Source: CAVRTM01 sp963724015 (GTDB taxonomy: Bacteria > Actinomycetota > Actinomycetes > Actinomycetales > Dermatophilaceae). Taken from it: a DNA stretch of 64,000 nt. Below are positions 36,315 through 45,216 of the stretch, in pieces (positions within the stretch are counted from its first letter, which is position 1; each line of letters starts with the position of its first letter). Under the pieces are notes generated by a model. The model was not told where the DNA came from and ran no database searches. It saw only the letters and a list, made by a program, of their open reading frames with translations. Made by a program: the position numbers and the translations under genes. The DNA is taken from the NCBI GenBank assembly GCA_963724015.1, contig CAVRTM010000008.1, positions 1 through 64,000 of the forward strand, in the 5' to 3' direction.

Positions 36315-37829
36315 GTGTCTGCTGACACGACTTTCGCCAGCCTCGGCGTGCCCGCCGCGCTGACCACCGTCCTCGATGCCAACGGCATCACCACCCCCTT
36401 CCCGATCCAGTCCGCGACGCTGCCGGACTCCCTCGCCGGGCGCGACGTCCTGGGCCGTGGCCGCACCGGCTCGGGCAAGACCTACGCCTTCCTGCTGCCG
36501 CTGCTGACCCGCCTCGCGGCCAGCAAGAAGCCGCGCCAGCCGCGCAAGCCGCGCGCGTTGATCCTCGTGCCGACCCGCGAGCTGGCCACCCAGATCGACG
36601 CCGCGATGGCGCCGCTGGCCAAGGCGCTGAACATGAAGACCCTCACCGTCTTCGGCGGTGTCGGCCCCAACCCGCAGATCAGCGGGCTGCGCGCCGGCGT
36701 CGACGTCCTCGTCGCCTGCCCCGGCCGGCTGACCGACCACATCCAGAGCGGGCACGCCAGCCTCGACGCGGTCGAGATCACCGTCCTGGACGAGGCCGAC
36801 CACATGGCCGACATGGGCTTCCTGCCCGGCGTGCGCCGGCTCATGGACATGACCCCGCGCGACGGCCAGCGGCTGCTGTTCTCGGCCACCCTGGACGCCG
36901 GTGTCGACGTCATCGTCAAGCGCTTCCTGACCAACCCGGTCACCCACAGCGCCGACTCGGCCCAGTCGCCGGTCTCGACGATGGCCCACCACGTGCTGCA
37001 CGTGAAGGCCGACAACCGCCTGCCGGTGCTGGTCGACCTGACCGCCGCGCCCGGGCGCACCGTGGTCTTCACCCGCACCAAGCACGGCGCCAAGAAGCTG
37101 ACCAAGCAGCTGAACGCCCTCGGCGTGCCGGCGGTCGAGCTGCACGGCAACCTGTCGCAGAACGCCCGTGACCGCAACATGGCGGCGTTCTCCAGCGGCA
37201 CCGCGCAGACGCTGGTGGCCACGGACATCGCCGCCCGTGGCATCCACGTCGACGACGTCAGCCTGGTCATCCACGCCGACCCGCCGATCGAGCACAAGGC
37301 CTACCTGCACCGCTCGGGCCGCACCGCCCGCGCCGGCGCCGCAGGCACGGTCATCACGCTGATGACCGACGACCAGGTCCGCGACGTCCGCGACCTGACC
37401 CGCAAGGCCGGCATCTCGCCGACCACGACCCGCCTGGACGCCGACCACCCGCTGCTGCGGGAGCTGGCCCCCGGCGAGCGCACCTTCTCCGACCCGGTCG
37501 TGCTGGCCGCGCCGGTGCAGGAGCGCCCGCAGGGCAACCGCGGCCCGGGTCGCGGCTCCAGTCGTGGCGGCGCCCCGCGCACCAGCACCGGCGGCTCCGG
37601 CCGTGGCGGTTCCGGGCGCGGTGGCTCCGGCAGCGGTGGGCGCCAGGGCGCCGGCCGTGAGGCCGCAGGTGCCGGTGCCGGCGCGTCACGCGCCGGTGGG
37701 GCCAAGCGCTCCGGTACGGCGCGCACCGGTGGCCGCTCCGGCTCGACCACGGTCTACACCTCGACCTCGGGTGGTGCCGCGGCGTTCTCCGCCGGCACCC
37801 GCGCCGGTTCGGGCCGCGGCGGTCGCTGA
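36315..37829 (+). CDS. DEAD-box RNA helicase with Gly/Ser/Arg-rich tail
   Basis: About 504 residues from GTG 36315 (GGAG 9 nt upstream; an in-frame ATG exists at 36261). RecA1: Q-motif FPIQ, motif I GRTGSGKT, Ia PTRELA, CPGR, motif II DEADHMADMGF, motif III SAT. RecA2: VVFTRTK, TLVATDIAARGIH and HRSGRTARAG. The last 110 residues are a low-complexity RGGS/GSG tail that probably binds RNA. RhlE-like proteins act in ribosome assembly and cold adaptation. Confidence 0.9.
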   Translation: MSADTTFASLGVPAALTTVLDANGITTPFPIQSATLPDSLAGRDVLGRGRTGSGKTYAFLLPLLTRLAASKKPRQPRKPRALILVPTRELATQIDAAMAPLAKALNMKTLTVFGGVGPNPQISGLRAGVDVLVACPGRLTDHIQSGHASLDAVEITVLDEADHMADMGFLPGVRRLMDMTPRDGQRLLFSATLDAGVDVIVKRFLTNPVTHSADSAQSPVSTMAHHVLHVKADNRLPVLVDLTAAPGRTVVFTRTKHGAKKLTKQLNALGVPAVELHGNLSQNARDRNMAAFSSGTAQTLVATDIAARGIHVDDVSLVIHADPPIEHKAYLHRSGRTARAGAAGTVITLMTDDQVRDVRDLTRKAGISPTTTRLDADHPLLRELAPGERTFSDPVVLAAPVQERPQGNRGPGRGSSRGGAPRTSTGGSGRGGSGRGGSGSGGRQGAGREAAGAGAGASRAGGAKRSGTARTGGRSGSTTVYTSTSGGAAAFSAGTRAGSGRGGR

Positions 37830-38006
37830 CCCCGGCGCGCACCCGCAGGACACGTCCTGACGTACGACGTCGCCTTTCCGCTCTGCCGGGGAGGCGACGT
37901 CTGCGTTGTCGCGGCATGACGGCGCCCGACGGCCCGCCGGGTCTGGTGGTCGCGGCGGCCCTGGGTGGCCGCGGCGAACCCGGCCGCCTCGGAGAGGCCC
38001 TGACGG

Positions 38007-38828
38007 TCAGCGGGCGGGAGCGCGCTCGGCCTGCAGCTGCGACTCGCCGTCGACGAAGCCGACCGTGCGGTAGATGCGGATCGCCGAGTACCCGGGGTCG
38101 GCGACCATCACCAGCGTCGAGGCCCCCAGCTCATCCAGCCCGTACCGGCTGACGTGGTGCACCAGCGTGCCGGCCATGCCGCGTCCGCGCGCGTCCGGGT
38201 GGGTCTCGACCGACTGGAACCGTGCGAGGCCCTCGCTCGCCCGCAGCAGGCCCATGCTGGTCCTCAGCCGGCCGTCCTCGAACGCCCCGAACCATGCCCC
38301 GTGCCCCGCGCCCACCAGCGCACGGTTGGTCGCCGCCTTGCGCCGGGAGAACTCGCGGTAGGCGGCGGCCGTCTCGCCGTTCTCGTTGCAGGCCACGCGC
38401 AGGTCGACGAGCTGGTCCCAGTCGTCGTCGCTGGCGAGGCGGCGAAGTTCGGCGTTCCGGTTCGGGTGAGGCGGCTCGTGAACCGTGGTCGCGGTCATCA
38501 CCGTGGCTGCCTCCACGAGCAGTCCGGCATCGGCCATGCCCTGCAGGTCCTCGACCCGGCCGTCGGTGCCGTCCACCCCGAAGGCGACGTGCCGGGCGTC
38601 GGGGAACTCGGCCGTGAACCGGTCCAGCCAGCGTCCGGTCTGCTCGGGCCCGGGCGGATGCGGCAGGAGCAGGAAGTTGCCCCACCAGTGCAAGGGGTTG
38701 GCCGGTGTGCGGACGACGAGGCAGTCCTCCCGCTCCTCCACGGTGCTGCCTCCCAGCGCGAGCAGGGCGAGGTCGGTGCGGTAACCCAGTGAGTGGAGGC
38801 CGGCGAGTGCGTCATCCACCGCGCTCAC
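38007..38828 (-). CDS. GNAT-family N-acetyltransferase
   Basis: 273 residues, intact. The acetyl-CoA site is VETHPDARGRGMAGTLVHHV (motif A, about 205-225) followed by LVMVADPGYSAIRIYRTVGF (motif B). An N-terminal domain (about 1-120) with GNFLLLPHPPGPEQTGRW is likely substrate-determining. Substrate unknown. Its ATG overlaps the stop of the upstream CoA hydrolase in ATGA, so it is the second gene of a two-gene operon. Confidence 0.86.
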   Translation of the reverse strand: MSAVDDALAGLHSLGYRTDLALLALGGSTVEEREDCLVVRTPANPLHWWGNFLLLPHPPGPEQTGRWLDRFTAEFPDARHVAFGVDGTDGRVEDLQGMADAGLLVEAATVMTATTVHEPPHPNRNAELRRLASDDDWDQLVDLRVACNENGETAAAYREFSRRKAATNRALVGAGHGAWFGAFEDGRLRTSMGLLRASEGLARFQSVETHPDARGRGMAGTLVHHVSRYGLDELGASTLVMVADPGYSAIRIYRTVGFVDGESQLQAERAPAR

Positions 38829-39903
38829 GGCGTCACCCGGGCCGACGCGTCCGGGACGGCGGCACGGAAGGCGTCCTCGACCTCAGCCCGGCTGACGTCC
38901 TCCAGCGACGCGTGCCGCCACCGTGGCGCGTGGTCGCGGTCGACCAGGACCGCCCGCACGCCCTCGAGGAAGTCGGCGCTGCCCATCAGCGAGGCGCCGA
39001 GGACCATGTCCTGGGCGAGCACCTGCTCGAGCGTCGTCATACCGGCCGCTCGGCGGACTGCCTCGAGCGTGACCGCCACCGACAGCGGGGACCGCCGGGA
39101 CAGCAGCTCCGCGGCCTCGCCGGCTGCCGGGCAGGCGTGCACGTGCAGCGCCTTGAGGACCAGGACGGGGTCGTCCCCGGCGTAGCACTCGTCGATCCAT
39201 GCCCGCTGTCCCGGCAGCTGCGCGTCGCCCTCCCGGCGCTGCGCATCGACGACCTCCGGTCCGGCCCCCTCGGCCAGCGCGGCGCGGATCGCGGGCAGGT
39301 CGGCACTGTCCACCAGGGCGTCGGCCAGGCCCAGGGCGACCGCGTCCGCCCCGCCGACCGTGGTGCCGGTCAGCGCCAGGTGGGTGCCGAGCTCGCCGGG
39401 CGCGCGGGACAGCAGGTGCAGCGCCCCCACGTCGGGAAAGAAGCCGATCGCCGTCTCCGGCATGGCAACCCGCGACCGCTCGGTGACCAGCCGCAGGCTC
39501 CCGTATGCCGAGATGCCCACGCCACCGCCCATCACGACGCCGTCCATGAACGCGACGTACGGCTTGGGGTAGCGGTGGATCGCGGCGTTGAGCGCGTACT
39601 CGTCGGCCCAGAACGCCAGGGGGTCGCCGGTGCCGGTCAGCACGGCCTGGCGGATGGCGCGGACGTCGCCGCCGGCGCACAGCCCGCGACTCCCCGCCCC
39701 CTCGATGGACACGGCCGCGACGGCGTCGTCCCCGGCCCAGTCCTGCAGCTGGGCGAGCATGGCGTCACCATCGGGTGGGTCAGCGCGTTGATGGCGCGCG
39801 GCCGGTTGAGCCGGATCCGGCCCAGCCGCCCGTGCCGGGCGAAGAGGACCGCGTCGGTGGCCCCCCGCCGCGGCTCGAAGGGTACGTCGTCGTCGCTGGT
39901 CAC
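38825..39903 (-). CDS. 3-Hydroxyisobutyryl-CoA hydrolase-like crotonase (one frameshift)
   Basis: About 359 residues. Crotonase oxyanion motif SRGLCAGGDVRAI and the second GVVMGGGVGISAYGSLRLVTE, then AMPETAIGFFPDVGA with the acid residue of HIBYL-CoA hydrolases (Glu/Asp). The long C-terminal extension (to VPDASARVTP) separates it from simple enoyl-CoA hydratases. A frame change at about 39768 lies between residues ALTHPM and DAMLAQL. The role is valine degradation, hydrolysing 3-hydroxyisobutyryl-CoA. Starts with GTG at 39903. Confidence 0.84.
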
Positions 39904-39909
39904 CGCGCG

Positions 39910-39915
39910 ATCCTG
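39910..39915 (-). promoter_or_regulatory. Possible leaderless -10 (CAGGAT)
   Basis: CAGGAT on the minus strand ends 6 nt before the GTG at 39903. Confidence 0.35.
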
Positions 39916-39933
39916 CCACAGCGGTGAGGGGCC

Positions 39934-42177
39934 TCAGAGGGTGCGGCGGGCGATGAGGACGGTGGTGTCGTCCGGCGCCGGGCCGGGGGTGGCTGCCAGC
40001 AGCCGTCCGCCCCACTTGGCCAGGTCGTCGGTCATGTTGGTGCGGGCCGCAGCCAGGACGTGGGCGACACCCTCGCTGAGTGAGGCGTCGCGGCGCTCGA
40101 CGAGGCCGTCGCTGAACATCACGAGGCTCATCCCTGTCTCAAGAGTGAGGTCGAGCGGCGGGACGCCCATCCCGAGGTTGACCCCCAGCGGCGGCCGCCC
40201 GGGGACCGGCAGGAGGCGGATGTCCTCCGGTCCGGCCAGCAGCGGCTCCGGCGCGCCGGCGCGCGCGATCTGCAGGTGGCCGGTGCCGAGGTCCAGGAGC
40301 GCGACCAACGCCGTGACCAGGGCGTCGGGGTAGAGGTGGAAGACCAGGGCGTCCAGCCGTTCCAGGACCTCCGCCGGCGCGGCCCCGGCCATGACGTAGG
40401 CGCGCAGGCTGATGCGGACCTGGGTCATCGTGGCGGCGGCCGCGCTGCCGTGACCGGCGACGTCACCGAGCACGAGCACGACGCGGGAGCCGCCCGGCAG
40501 GGGCAGGACGTCCCACCAGTCGCCACCGAGGTACCCGCCGTCGGCCGGACGGTAGTCGGCATACAGCTCGAGGCCGGGGACGGTCGGCATGGCGCTGGTG
40601 CCCAGGACGTCGTGCAGGTCCGAGACGATGGCCATCTGCTCCTGCGAGCGGCGCGCGAGGGTCGCGACGACGGTGGCCCCGAGCTGCTGGGCGGCGTCGA
40701 CCTGCCAGGTGCGCCAAGGGAGCGACCGGCCCCGGACGACCTCCCGCCATCGGTCGAAGGAGGTGCGCGGGCCGAGCCGGGGTGCCCCTTCGCCGCCCGG
40801 AGCCGGCTTGGGCTGGCGGGGGTCGCCGCCCCAGTCCACCGTCCGCTCGACCTCCGTGCGCAGCCAGAGCAGCCACATCCCTCCGCCGTCACGCACGAGC
40901 AGCGCCCCGGCGGCCTGGTCAGAGCCCAGGGCGGGGTCGACCTGCACCAGGTGGTCGGTGCTCACGGACCGCTCCTCCTGGTCGGGGAGGAGGCGGACGA
41001 TACGGCGCACCGTGGCGTCATCCGGGGTCAGGCCGAGGTGCACGAGCCGGTCGCCGGTGCTGAGCACGGCCCCGGTGGCGTCCGTCAGCCGCAGCAGCAG
41101 CTCGGGCTGGTCGGCCAGCGCCTCCAGCGGGGGACGCGGGTCGCGGGCCAGGTGCTCGGTCAGCTGGGCCAGGTCCGAGGCGCTGCCGCCGCGCTCGGCC
41201 CGGTCGTCCGCCGCCTGCCGGTCCCGCAGCAGCTGGGAGGCGGCCTGGCCGACGAACTCGGCGGCCCAGCGGGCGTCGTGGGAGGGACAGCGCGGACCGC
41301 TGTAGTGGTGGCAGGCGACCAGCCCCCACAGGCGACCGTCCTGGATCAGCGAGACCGACATCGAGGCCCGGACACCCATGTTGGTGAGGTACTCGATGTG
41401 GACGGGTGAGACGCTGCGCAGCACCGCCAGCGAGAGGTCGAGCGGCTCCTGCCTGCCCGGTGGCCCCGCCGACACCAGGGGGCTCGGCTCGTAGGCGACG
41501 TCCGCGATGACCCGGGTCCAGCTGGTCGCGTAGAGGCGCCGCGCCTGCGCCGGGATGTCACCGGCCGGGTAGTGCAGGCCGAGGAAGGGCTCGAGGTCCT
41601 CGCGCCGGTCCTCGGCGATGACCTCGCCGTTCCAGTCCTGGTCGAAGCGGTAGACCATCACCCGGTCGTGCCCGGTGAGGTTGCGGACCTGGGCCGCCAG
41701 GGCCTGGGCCAGACCGGCCACGGACGACGTCGCGGCGAGGTGGGTCAGCGCGGCCCGGGCCGCGCGGTCGGACAGCTGGGTCGGGGCCGGCTCACGTACG
41801 TCGGGCTCGACCTCGACCACCAGCAGCGCACCGCTGCGGTGCATCAGCGCCTCGACCGGCTGCCCCACCCAGGCTCCCCGGCCGACGCCACGGTCCAGCC
41901 GGAGCGGGACACCGGCACCCTCGGCGTCGGGCGCGGCGTCGGTCACGTGCTGCCGGACCGCGTCGGTCGGGCCCTCCCCGAGGACGGCGGACAGCGGCGC
42001 GCCCAGCAGGTCGGGAACCGGCCGGCCCAACAGCCCCTCGGCGTTGCGCGACACGACCGCGACCCGCCAGTCCGTCTCGTCGACGGCGAGCAGCACCCCG
42101 TGCGGCTGGATCGACCCGGGGATGTGGATCGGCTCGGTCTCGCAGGTGGCGAGGTCGACCGGGGTGCCGGCCGGCAT
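39934..42177 (-). CDS. Bacteriophytochrome with SpoIIE/PP2C phosphatase output
   Basis: 747 residues, intact. The N-terminal PAS_2 domain follows Cys12 (LATCETEPIHIPGSIQPHG), the biliverdin-attachment position of bacteriophytochromes. The GAF domain holds PAGDIP at 204-209 (PASDIP equivalent) and LVACHHYSGPR with the pyrrole-contact histidine. The PHY tongue has PRTSFDRWREVVRGRS. Instead of a histidine kinase, the C-terminus from about 530 is a SpoIIE-type PP2C phosphatase: GGDWWDVLPL, LVLGDVAGHG, MFSDGLVE and APDDTT supply the metal-binding Asp residues. It should dephosphorylate a partner protein (anti-anti-sigma type) under red/far-red control. Its ATG overlaps the heme oxygenase stop (TGATG). 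Confidence 0.93.
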   Translation of the reverse strand: MPAGTPVDLATCETEPIHIPGSIQPHGVLLAVDETDWRVAVVSRNAEGLLGRPVPDLLGAPLSAVLGEGPTDAVRQHVTDAAPDAEGAGVPLRLDRGVGRGAWVGQPVEALMHRSGALLVVEVEPDVREPAPTQLSDRAARAALTHLAATSSVAGLAQALAAQVRNLTGHDRVMVYRFDQDWNGEVIAEDRREDLEPFLGLHYPAGDIPAQARRLYATSWTRVIADVAYEPSPLVSAGPPGRQEPLDLSLAVLRSVSPVHIEYLTNMGVRASMSVSLIQDGRLWGLVACHHYSGPRCPSHDARWAAEFVGQAASQLLRDRQAADDRAERGGSASDLAQLTEHLARDPRPPLEALADQPELLLRLTDATGAVLSTGDRLVHLGLTPDDATVRRIVRLLPDQEERSVSTDHLVQVDPALGSDQAAGALLVRDGGGMWLLWLRTEVERTVDWGGDPRQPKPAPGGEGAPRLGPRTSFDRWREVVRGRSLPWRTWQVDAAQQLGATVVATLARRSQEQMAIVSDLHDVLGTSAMPTVPGLELYADYRPADGGYLGGDWWDVLPLPGGSRVVLVLGDVAGHGSAAAATMTQVRISLRAYVMAGAAPAEVLERLDALVFHLYPDALVTALVALLDLGTGHLQIARAGAPEPLLAGPEDIRLLPVPGRPPLGVNLGMGVPPLDLTLETGMSLVMFSDGLVERRDASLSEGVAHVLAAARTNMTDDLAKWGGRLLAATPGPAPDDTTVLIARRTL

Positions 42178-42809
42178 CAGCGGGCCTCCTGCGCGGCGGG
42201 CCCGACGGGCCCCTCCTGCCGCCGCGGGGGCGCGGCGAGCCACGGGCCGACCGCCTCGAACGTGGCGGCCGCCCAGCGCGCGCACTCGTCCGCCCGAGCG
42301 GGCGGCAGGGCGTCGATGGCCCGGGCGGTCTCGCGCCAGCGGACCGGCGCCCCGGGCTCGCCCCGGAGCGAGCGGCACGCCGCCGCCGGGACGCCGGCCG
42401 CGACCGCGGCGCGGCGGATGACCGCTCCACCGAGCGTGGCGCCGTCCAGCAGGTAGAGGACGCCCCACGCCTGCGTCGTCGTGGTCGGCAGGGGCAGCCC
42501 CGGACAGCGGGGAATGGCCGCCACCTGCGCCGGGGTGCGCCCGACCGCCCGCAGGTCGGCCTGGATCAGGTGGGCCCGGCGGCGTGGTGGCCAGCTGACC
42601 TCGAGGCCGCCGGCGAGCCAGAGCCGGTCCAGCGCCGCCTCCAGCGGCAGGTGCATGCCGAGCAGCCGCTCGAGCAGGAAGGCGTGCTGTACGGCGTCCC
42701 ACGACCGCGCCGGGAACCCCGCCTCCAGCTGCTCGTGGCTGTGTCGGGTCGCCTCACGGACCACGGCCAACCCGGATGCCGACGCACTGCCAGGAGGTGG
42801 CACCTGCAC
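42177..42809 (-). CDS. bphO: Biliverdin-producing heme oxygenase (BphO-like)
   Basis: 210 residues from GTG. The proximal-His region is REATRHSHEQLEAGFP (His23/His25). The helical heme-oxygenase-like fold continues with LLERLLGMHLPLEAALDRLW, and the distal-helix Gly-rich stretch is LYLLDGATLGGAVIRR. The protein should open heme to biliverdin IXa, iron and CO, supplying the chromophore to the coupled phytochrome. The bph operon order (oxygenase then receptor) is known from Deinococcus and Pseudomonas. A TAGCAT hexamer 7 nt upstream marks the operon promoter. Confidence 0.87.
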   Translation of the reverse strand: MQVPPPGSASASGLAVVREATRHSHEQLEAGFPARSWDAVQHAFLLERLLGMHLPLEAALDRLWLAGGLEVSWPPRRRAHLIQADLRAVGRTPAQVAAIPRCPGLPLPTTTTQAWGVLYLLDGATLGGAVIRRAAVAAGVPAAACRSLRGEPGAPVRWRETARAIDALPPARADECARWAAATFEAVGPWLAAPPRRQEGPVGPAAQEAR

Positions 42810-42816
42810 GAGTCCG

Positions 42817-42822
42817 ATGCTA
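42817..42822 (-). promoter_or_regulatory. Leaderless -10 of the phytochrome operon (TAGCAT)
   Basis: TAGCAT ends 7 nt before the GTG at 42809. It lies back-to-back with the promoter at 42883-42888, 60 bp away. Confidence 0.5.
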
Positions 42823-42882
42823 CTGCCGGCCGCTCGGCCGGAAGGGGGCTTCGGCCGAGCCGCGCGGTGCCGACGACCGGGT

Positions 42883-42888
42883 TAGGTT
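42883..42888 (+). promoter_or_regulatory. Leaderless -10 (TAGGTT)
   Basis: TAGGTT ends 6 nt before the ATG at 42895. Confidence 0.55.
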
Positions 42889-42894
42889 GGGGAG

Positions 42895-43317
42895 ATGGAC
42901 CGTGCCGCGCCGGAGCTGAGCGGGGACGCGCCCGGCGAGGCGGCACCGACGGCGGTGCGGGCGGCGTACGGCCCGCAGCGGTGGCGGCTGGAGGACCTGT
43001 GGTCCCTGGACCTGCCGCGGGTGCGGTTCGCGCTGCCGGAGCTCACCTGGATGCTGGACCTGCCGCTGTGGCAGCGCGACGGGCTGCGCTTCCAGGTCTC
43101 CCCCCGCGAGGTGCTGGCCGAGCCCGCACGCTTTCCCCACCACGCCCGCCGGATCGACGATGCGGACCTCAGCCGGCCGATCCACGTGCTGCGCCGCGAC
43201 GGCCGCTGGAGCGTGCTGGACGGCTCGCACCGGCTCGCGTCGGCAGTGCGCCGCCAGGACACTGCGATCGAGGCGTGGCTGGTCTCCGAGGCCGACCTGG
43301 CCGCCATCGCCCGCTGA
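42895..43317 (+). CDS. ParB/sulfiredoxin-fold-like small protein
   Basis: 140 residues, intact. The C-terminal half RPIHVLRRDGRWSVLDGSHRLASAVRR matches the strand-turn-helix of ParB N-terminal domains, where GxHR binds nucleotide. The N-terminal part (VRFALPELTWMLDLPLWQRDGLRFQVSPREVL) is specific to a group of actinobacterial proteins. It lacks the ParB DNA-binding domain, so chromosome partition is unlikely. CTP or ATP binding is inferred only. Divergent from the phytochrome operon. Confidence 0.7.
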   Translation: MDRAAPELSGDAPGEAAPTAVRAAYGPQRWRLEDLWSLDLPRVRFALPELTWMLDLPLWQRDGLRFQVSPREVLAEPARFPHHARRIDDADLSRPIHVLRRDGRWSVLDGSHRLASAVRRQDTAIEAWLVSEADLAAIAR

Positions 43318-43421
43318 GCCCGGCGGTCGGACGAGCGTCTGGTGCGCACACGCCGCGTTCGGGGGCAGAATGCGCGCACGCCATCCTCTTGGCCGGAACG
43401 CTGCACCGGGGGAGTCCTGTC

Positions 43422-43802
43422 ATGTCCGAGCACCCGTCCCAGCCGCAGGACTCCGTACCGCCGCCTCCCGGGCCCGTCGGTGCGCAGGAGCCGCCGGTGG
43501 TGCGGTTGCCCGGGTGGGTCAACGTCGTGCTGGTGCTCACCCTCCTCGCCTCCTGCGGCGCGTCGAACGACGGCTCGCACCAGCAGGTGGACACCAGCCA
43601 GGTCGCCGACGAGGTCGTCCAGCAGCTGCGGGGCGACGCCACCACGGGCGCCGGTGGCGCGATCGCGACCCGGGAGGACGTCCGGCAGCTGTGCGCGCTG
43701 CTCGCCCGGGTGGCTGGCAAGCAGGGGGTGGACGCCGCCGCGGTCGTCAGGACGGAGGCGCCCTCGGCGTGCCGGGACGGGGTGGCCGAGGCCGCGCCGT
43801 AG
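43422..43802 (+). CDS. Single-TM protein with small extracytoplasmic domain
   Basis: 126 residues, intact, with GGGGGAG about 8 nt before the ATG. A Pro-rich cytoplasmic N-terminus (about 1-28) is followed by a TM segment GWVNVVLVLTLLASCG and about 75 extracytoplasmic residues with paired cysteines (QLCALLARV and SACRDGV). The LASC string could act as a lipobox, although it lies late. Function unknown. Confidence 0.55.
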   Translation: MSEHPSQPQDSVPPPPGPVGAQEPPVVRLPGWVNVVLVLTLLASCGASNDGSHQQVDTSQVADEVVQQLRGDATTGAGGAIATREDVRQLCALLARVAGKQGVDAAAVVRTEAPSACRDGVAEAAP

Positions 43803-43938
43803 ACCGGCCGGGCGACGCGGCGCGAGAACCTCAGGGCCTCGGCCCGGCCGGTCCGCGCCCTGCCCCACCAGACCGCGCAGGCAGCCGCCCCAGTCTGAGG
43901 GGTGGCGCGAACCCCTCTGGCTTCCGTAGGTTCTCAGT

Positions 43939-43983
43939 GCGTGCCCCGCTCCCGAGACCCCCTGCTCAGGGAGCGGGGCACGC
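43939..43983 (+). terminator. Strong 15-bp perfect hairpin
   Basis: GCGTGCCCCGCTCCC (43939-43953) is the exact complement of GGGAGCGGGGCACGC (43969-43983), loop 15 nt, no U-tract. It lies about 135 nt after the stop at 43802 and 80 nt before the next gene. Confidence 0.6.
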
Positions 43984-44050
43984 GATCGTGACAAGGGTCC
44001 CCCGCACCGCGCGGACGGCACCCGGTCGGACCGTCGGCGCGGTGGGCGCC

Positions 44051-44056
44051 TAGCGT
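44051..44056 (+). promoter_or_regulatory. Leaderless -10 (TAGCGT)
   Basis: TAGCGT ends 7 nt before the GTG at 44064. Confidence 0.5.
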
Positions 44057-44063
44057 TGCGCAG

Positions 44064-45182
44064 GTGACTTCACACCCCGACGTCCATCCGACCGCGCTCG
44101 TCGTGGGAGCCACCGGCATCGCCGGTCGCGCCCTGTGCGAGGAGCTCCTGCGTTCCGGCTGGTCCGTCCTCGGGTTGTCCCGCCGGGCCCCCGTCGAGCT
44201 GACCGGCGTGACGCCGGTGCTGGCGGACCTCACCGACGCCGCCGCGCTGACCGCCGCCCTGGCGGACTCACGCGCCGACGCACGTGTTCATCACCGCCTG
44301 GGCGCGCCAGGCCACCGAGGCCGAGAACATCAAGGTCAACGCCGGCATCGTGCGCGACGTGCTGGCCGCGGTGCGGCCGGCCGGGTCGGTGCGGCACGTC
44401 GCGCTCGTGACCGGCCTCAAGCACTACCTGGGCCCGTTCGAGGCCTACGGCGCCGGGAACGTCCCGGACACCCCGTTCCACGAGGACGAGGCCCGCCTGC
44501 CCTACCCGAACTTCTACTACGCCCAGGAGGACGAGCTCTGGGAGGCGGCCGAGCGTGACGGGTTCACCTGGAGCGTCCACCGCGCGCACACCGTCATCGG
44601 CTACGCCGTCGGCAACGCGATGAACATGGGCCAGACGCTCGCCGTCCAGGCCGCCGTCTGCCCGGGAGACGGGGCGGCCGTTCGTGTTTCCCGGCTCCGA
44701 GACCCAGTGGAACGCGCTGACCGACATGACCGACGCCGGCATCCTCGCCGAGCAGATGCACTGGGCGGCCACCACGCCCGCCGCGCGCAACCAGGCCTTC
44801 AACATCGCCAACGGCGATGTCTTCCGCTGGCGGTGGATGTGGCCGCGCCTGGCGGAGGCCCTGGGGGTCGAGCCCGTCGGCTTCGAGGGAGCACCCCGCC
44901 CCCTGGAGGAGCAGATGGTGGGGGCGGAGCCGGTGTGGACCGCGCTGGCGGAGCGAGAAGGGCTGCGGGAGCACGACATCGAGCGGGTGGCCTCGTGGTG
45001 GCACACGGACGGCGACCTGGGACGCGACATCGAGTGCCTCACCGACATGACCCGCAGCCGGGTCGCCGGGTTCACGGCCTACCGCGTCCACCCTGGCCAG
45101 CTTCCTGGACCTGTTCGCGCGGCTGGACCGCGAGGGCGTCGTGCCCGCGCCGTCGCGACCGGACGGCACGCTGCGGGGCTGA
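44064..45182 (+). CDS. PRISE-like SDR reductase (three frameshifts)
   Basis: About 372 residues. The NADP-binding loop is VVGATGIAGRALCEEL. After a frame change near 44281, HVFITAWARQATEAENIKVN, LVTGLKHYLGPF and the catalytic PNFYYAQEDELWEAA follow; the NFYYxxED Tyr is diagnostic of the progesterone 5-beta-reductase/iridoid synthase group. Further frame changes near 44673 and 45090 each fit one extra base. Bacterial members probably reduce activated enones; the natural substrate is unknown. Ends LDREGVVPAPSRPDG. Confidence 0.82.
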
Positions 45183-45216
45183 CGCGGTCCCGGGCCGACG
45201 GTCGCGGACGCAGGCG

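Noticed and set aside
36243..37448. 401-residue minus-strand frame opposite the DEAD-box helicase
   Set aside because: Antisense shadow of the helicase; no domain.
37917..38152. 78-residue plus-strand frame after the helicase
   Set aside because: Arg/Pro-rich, overlaps the GNAT gene antisense, no start signal.
39934..42702. A longer phytochrome open frame including 175 extra N-terminal residues
   Set aside because: The upstream part is the heme oxygenase gene in another frame; the bacteriophytochrome starts at the ATG at 42177.
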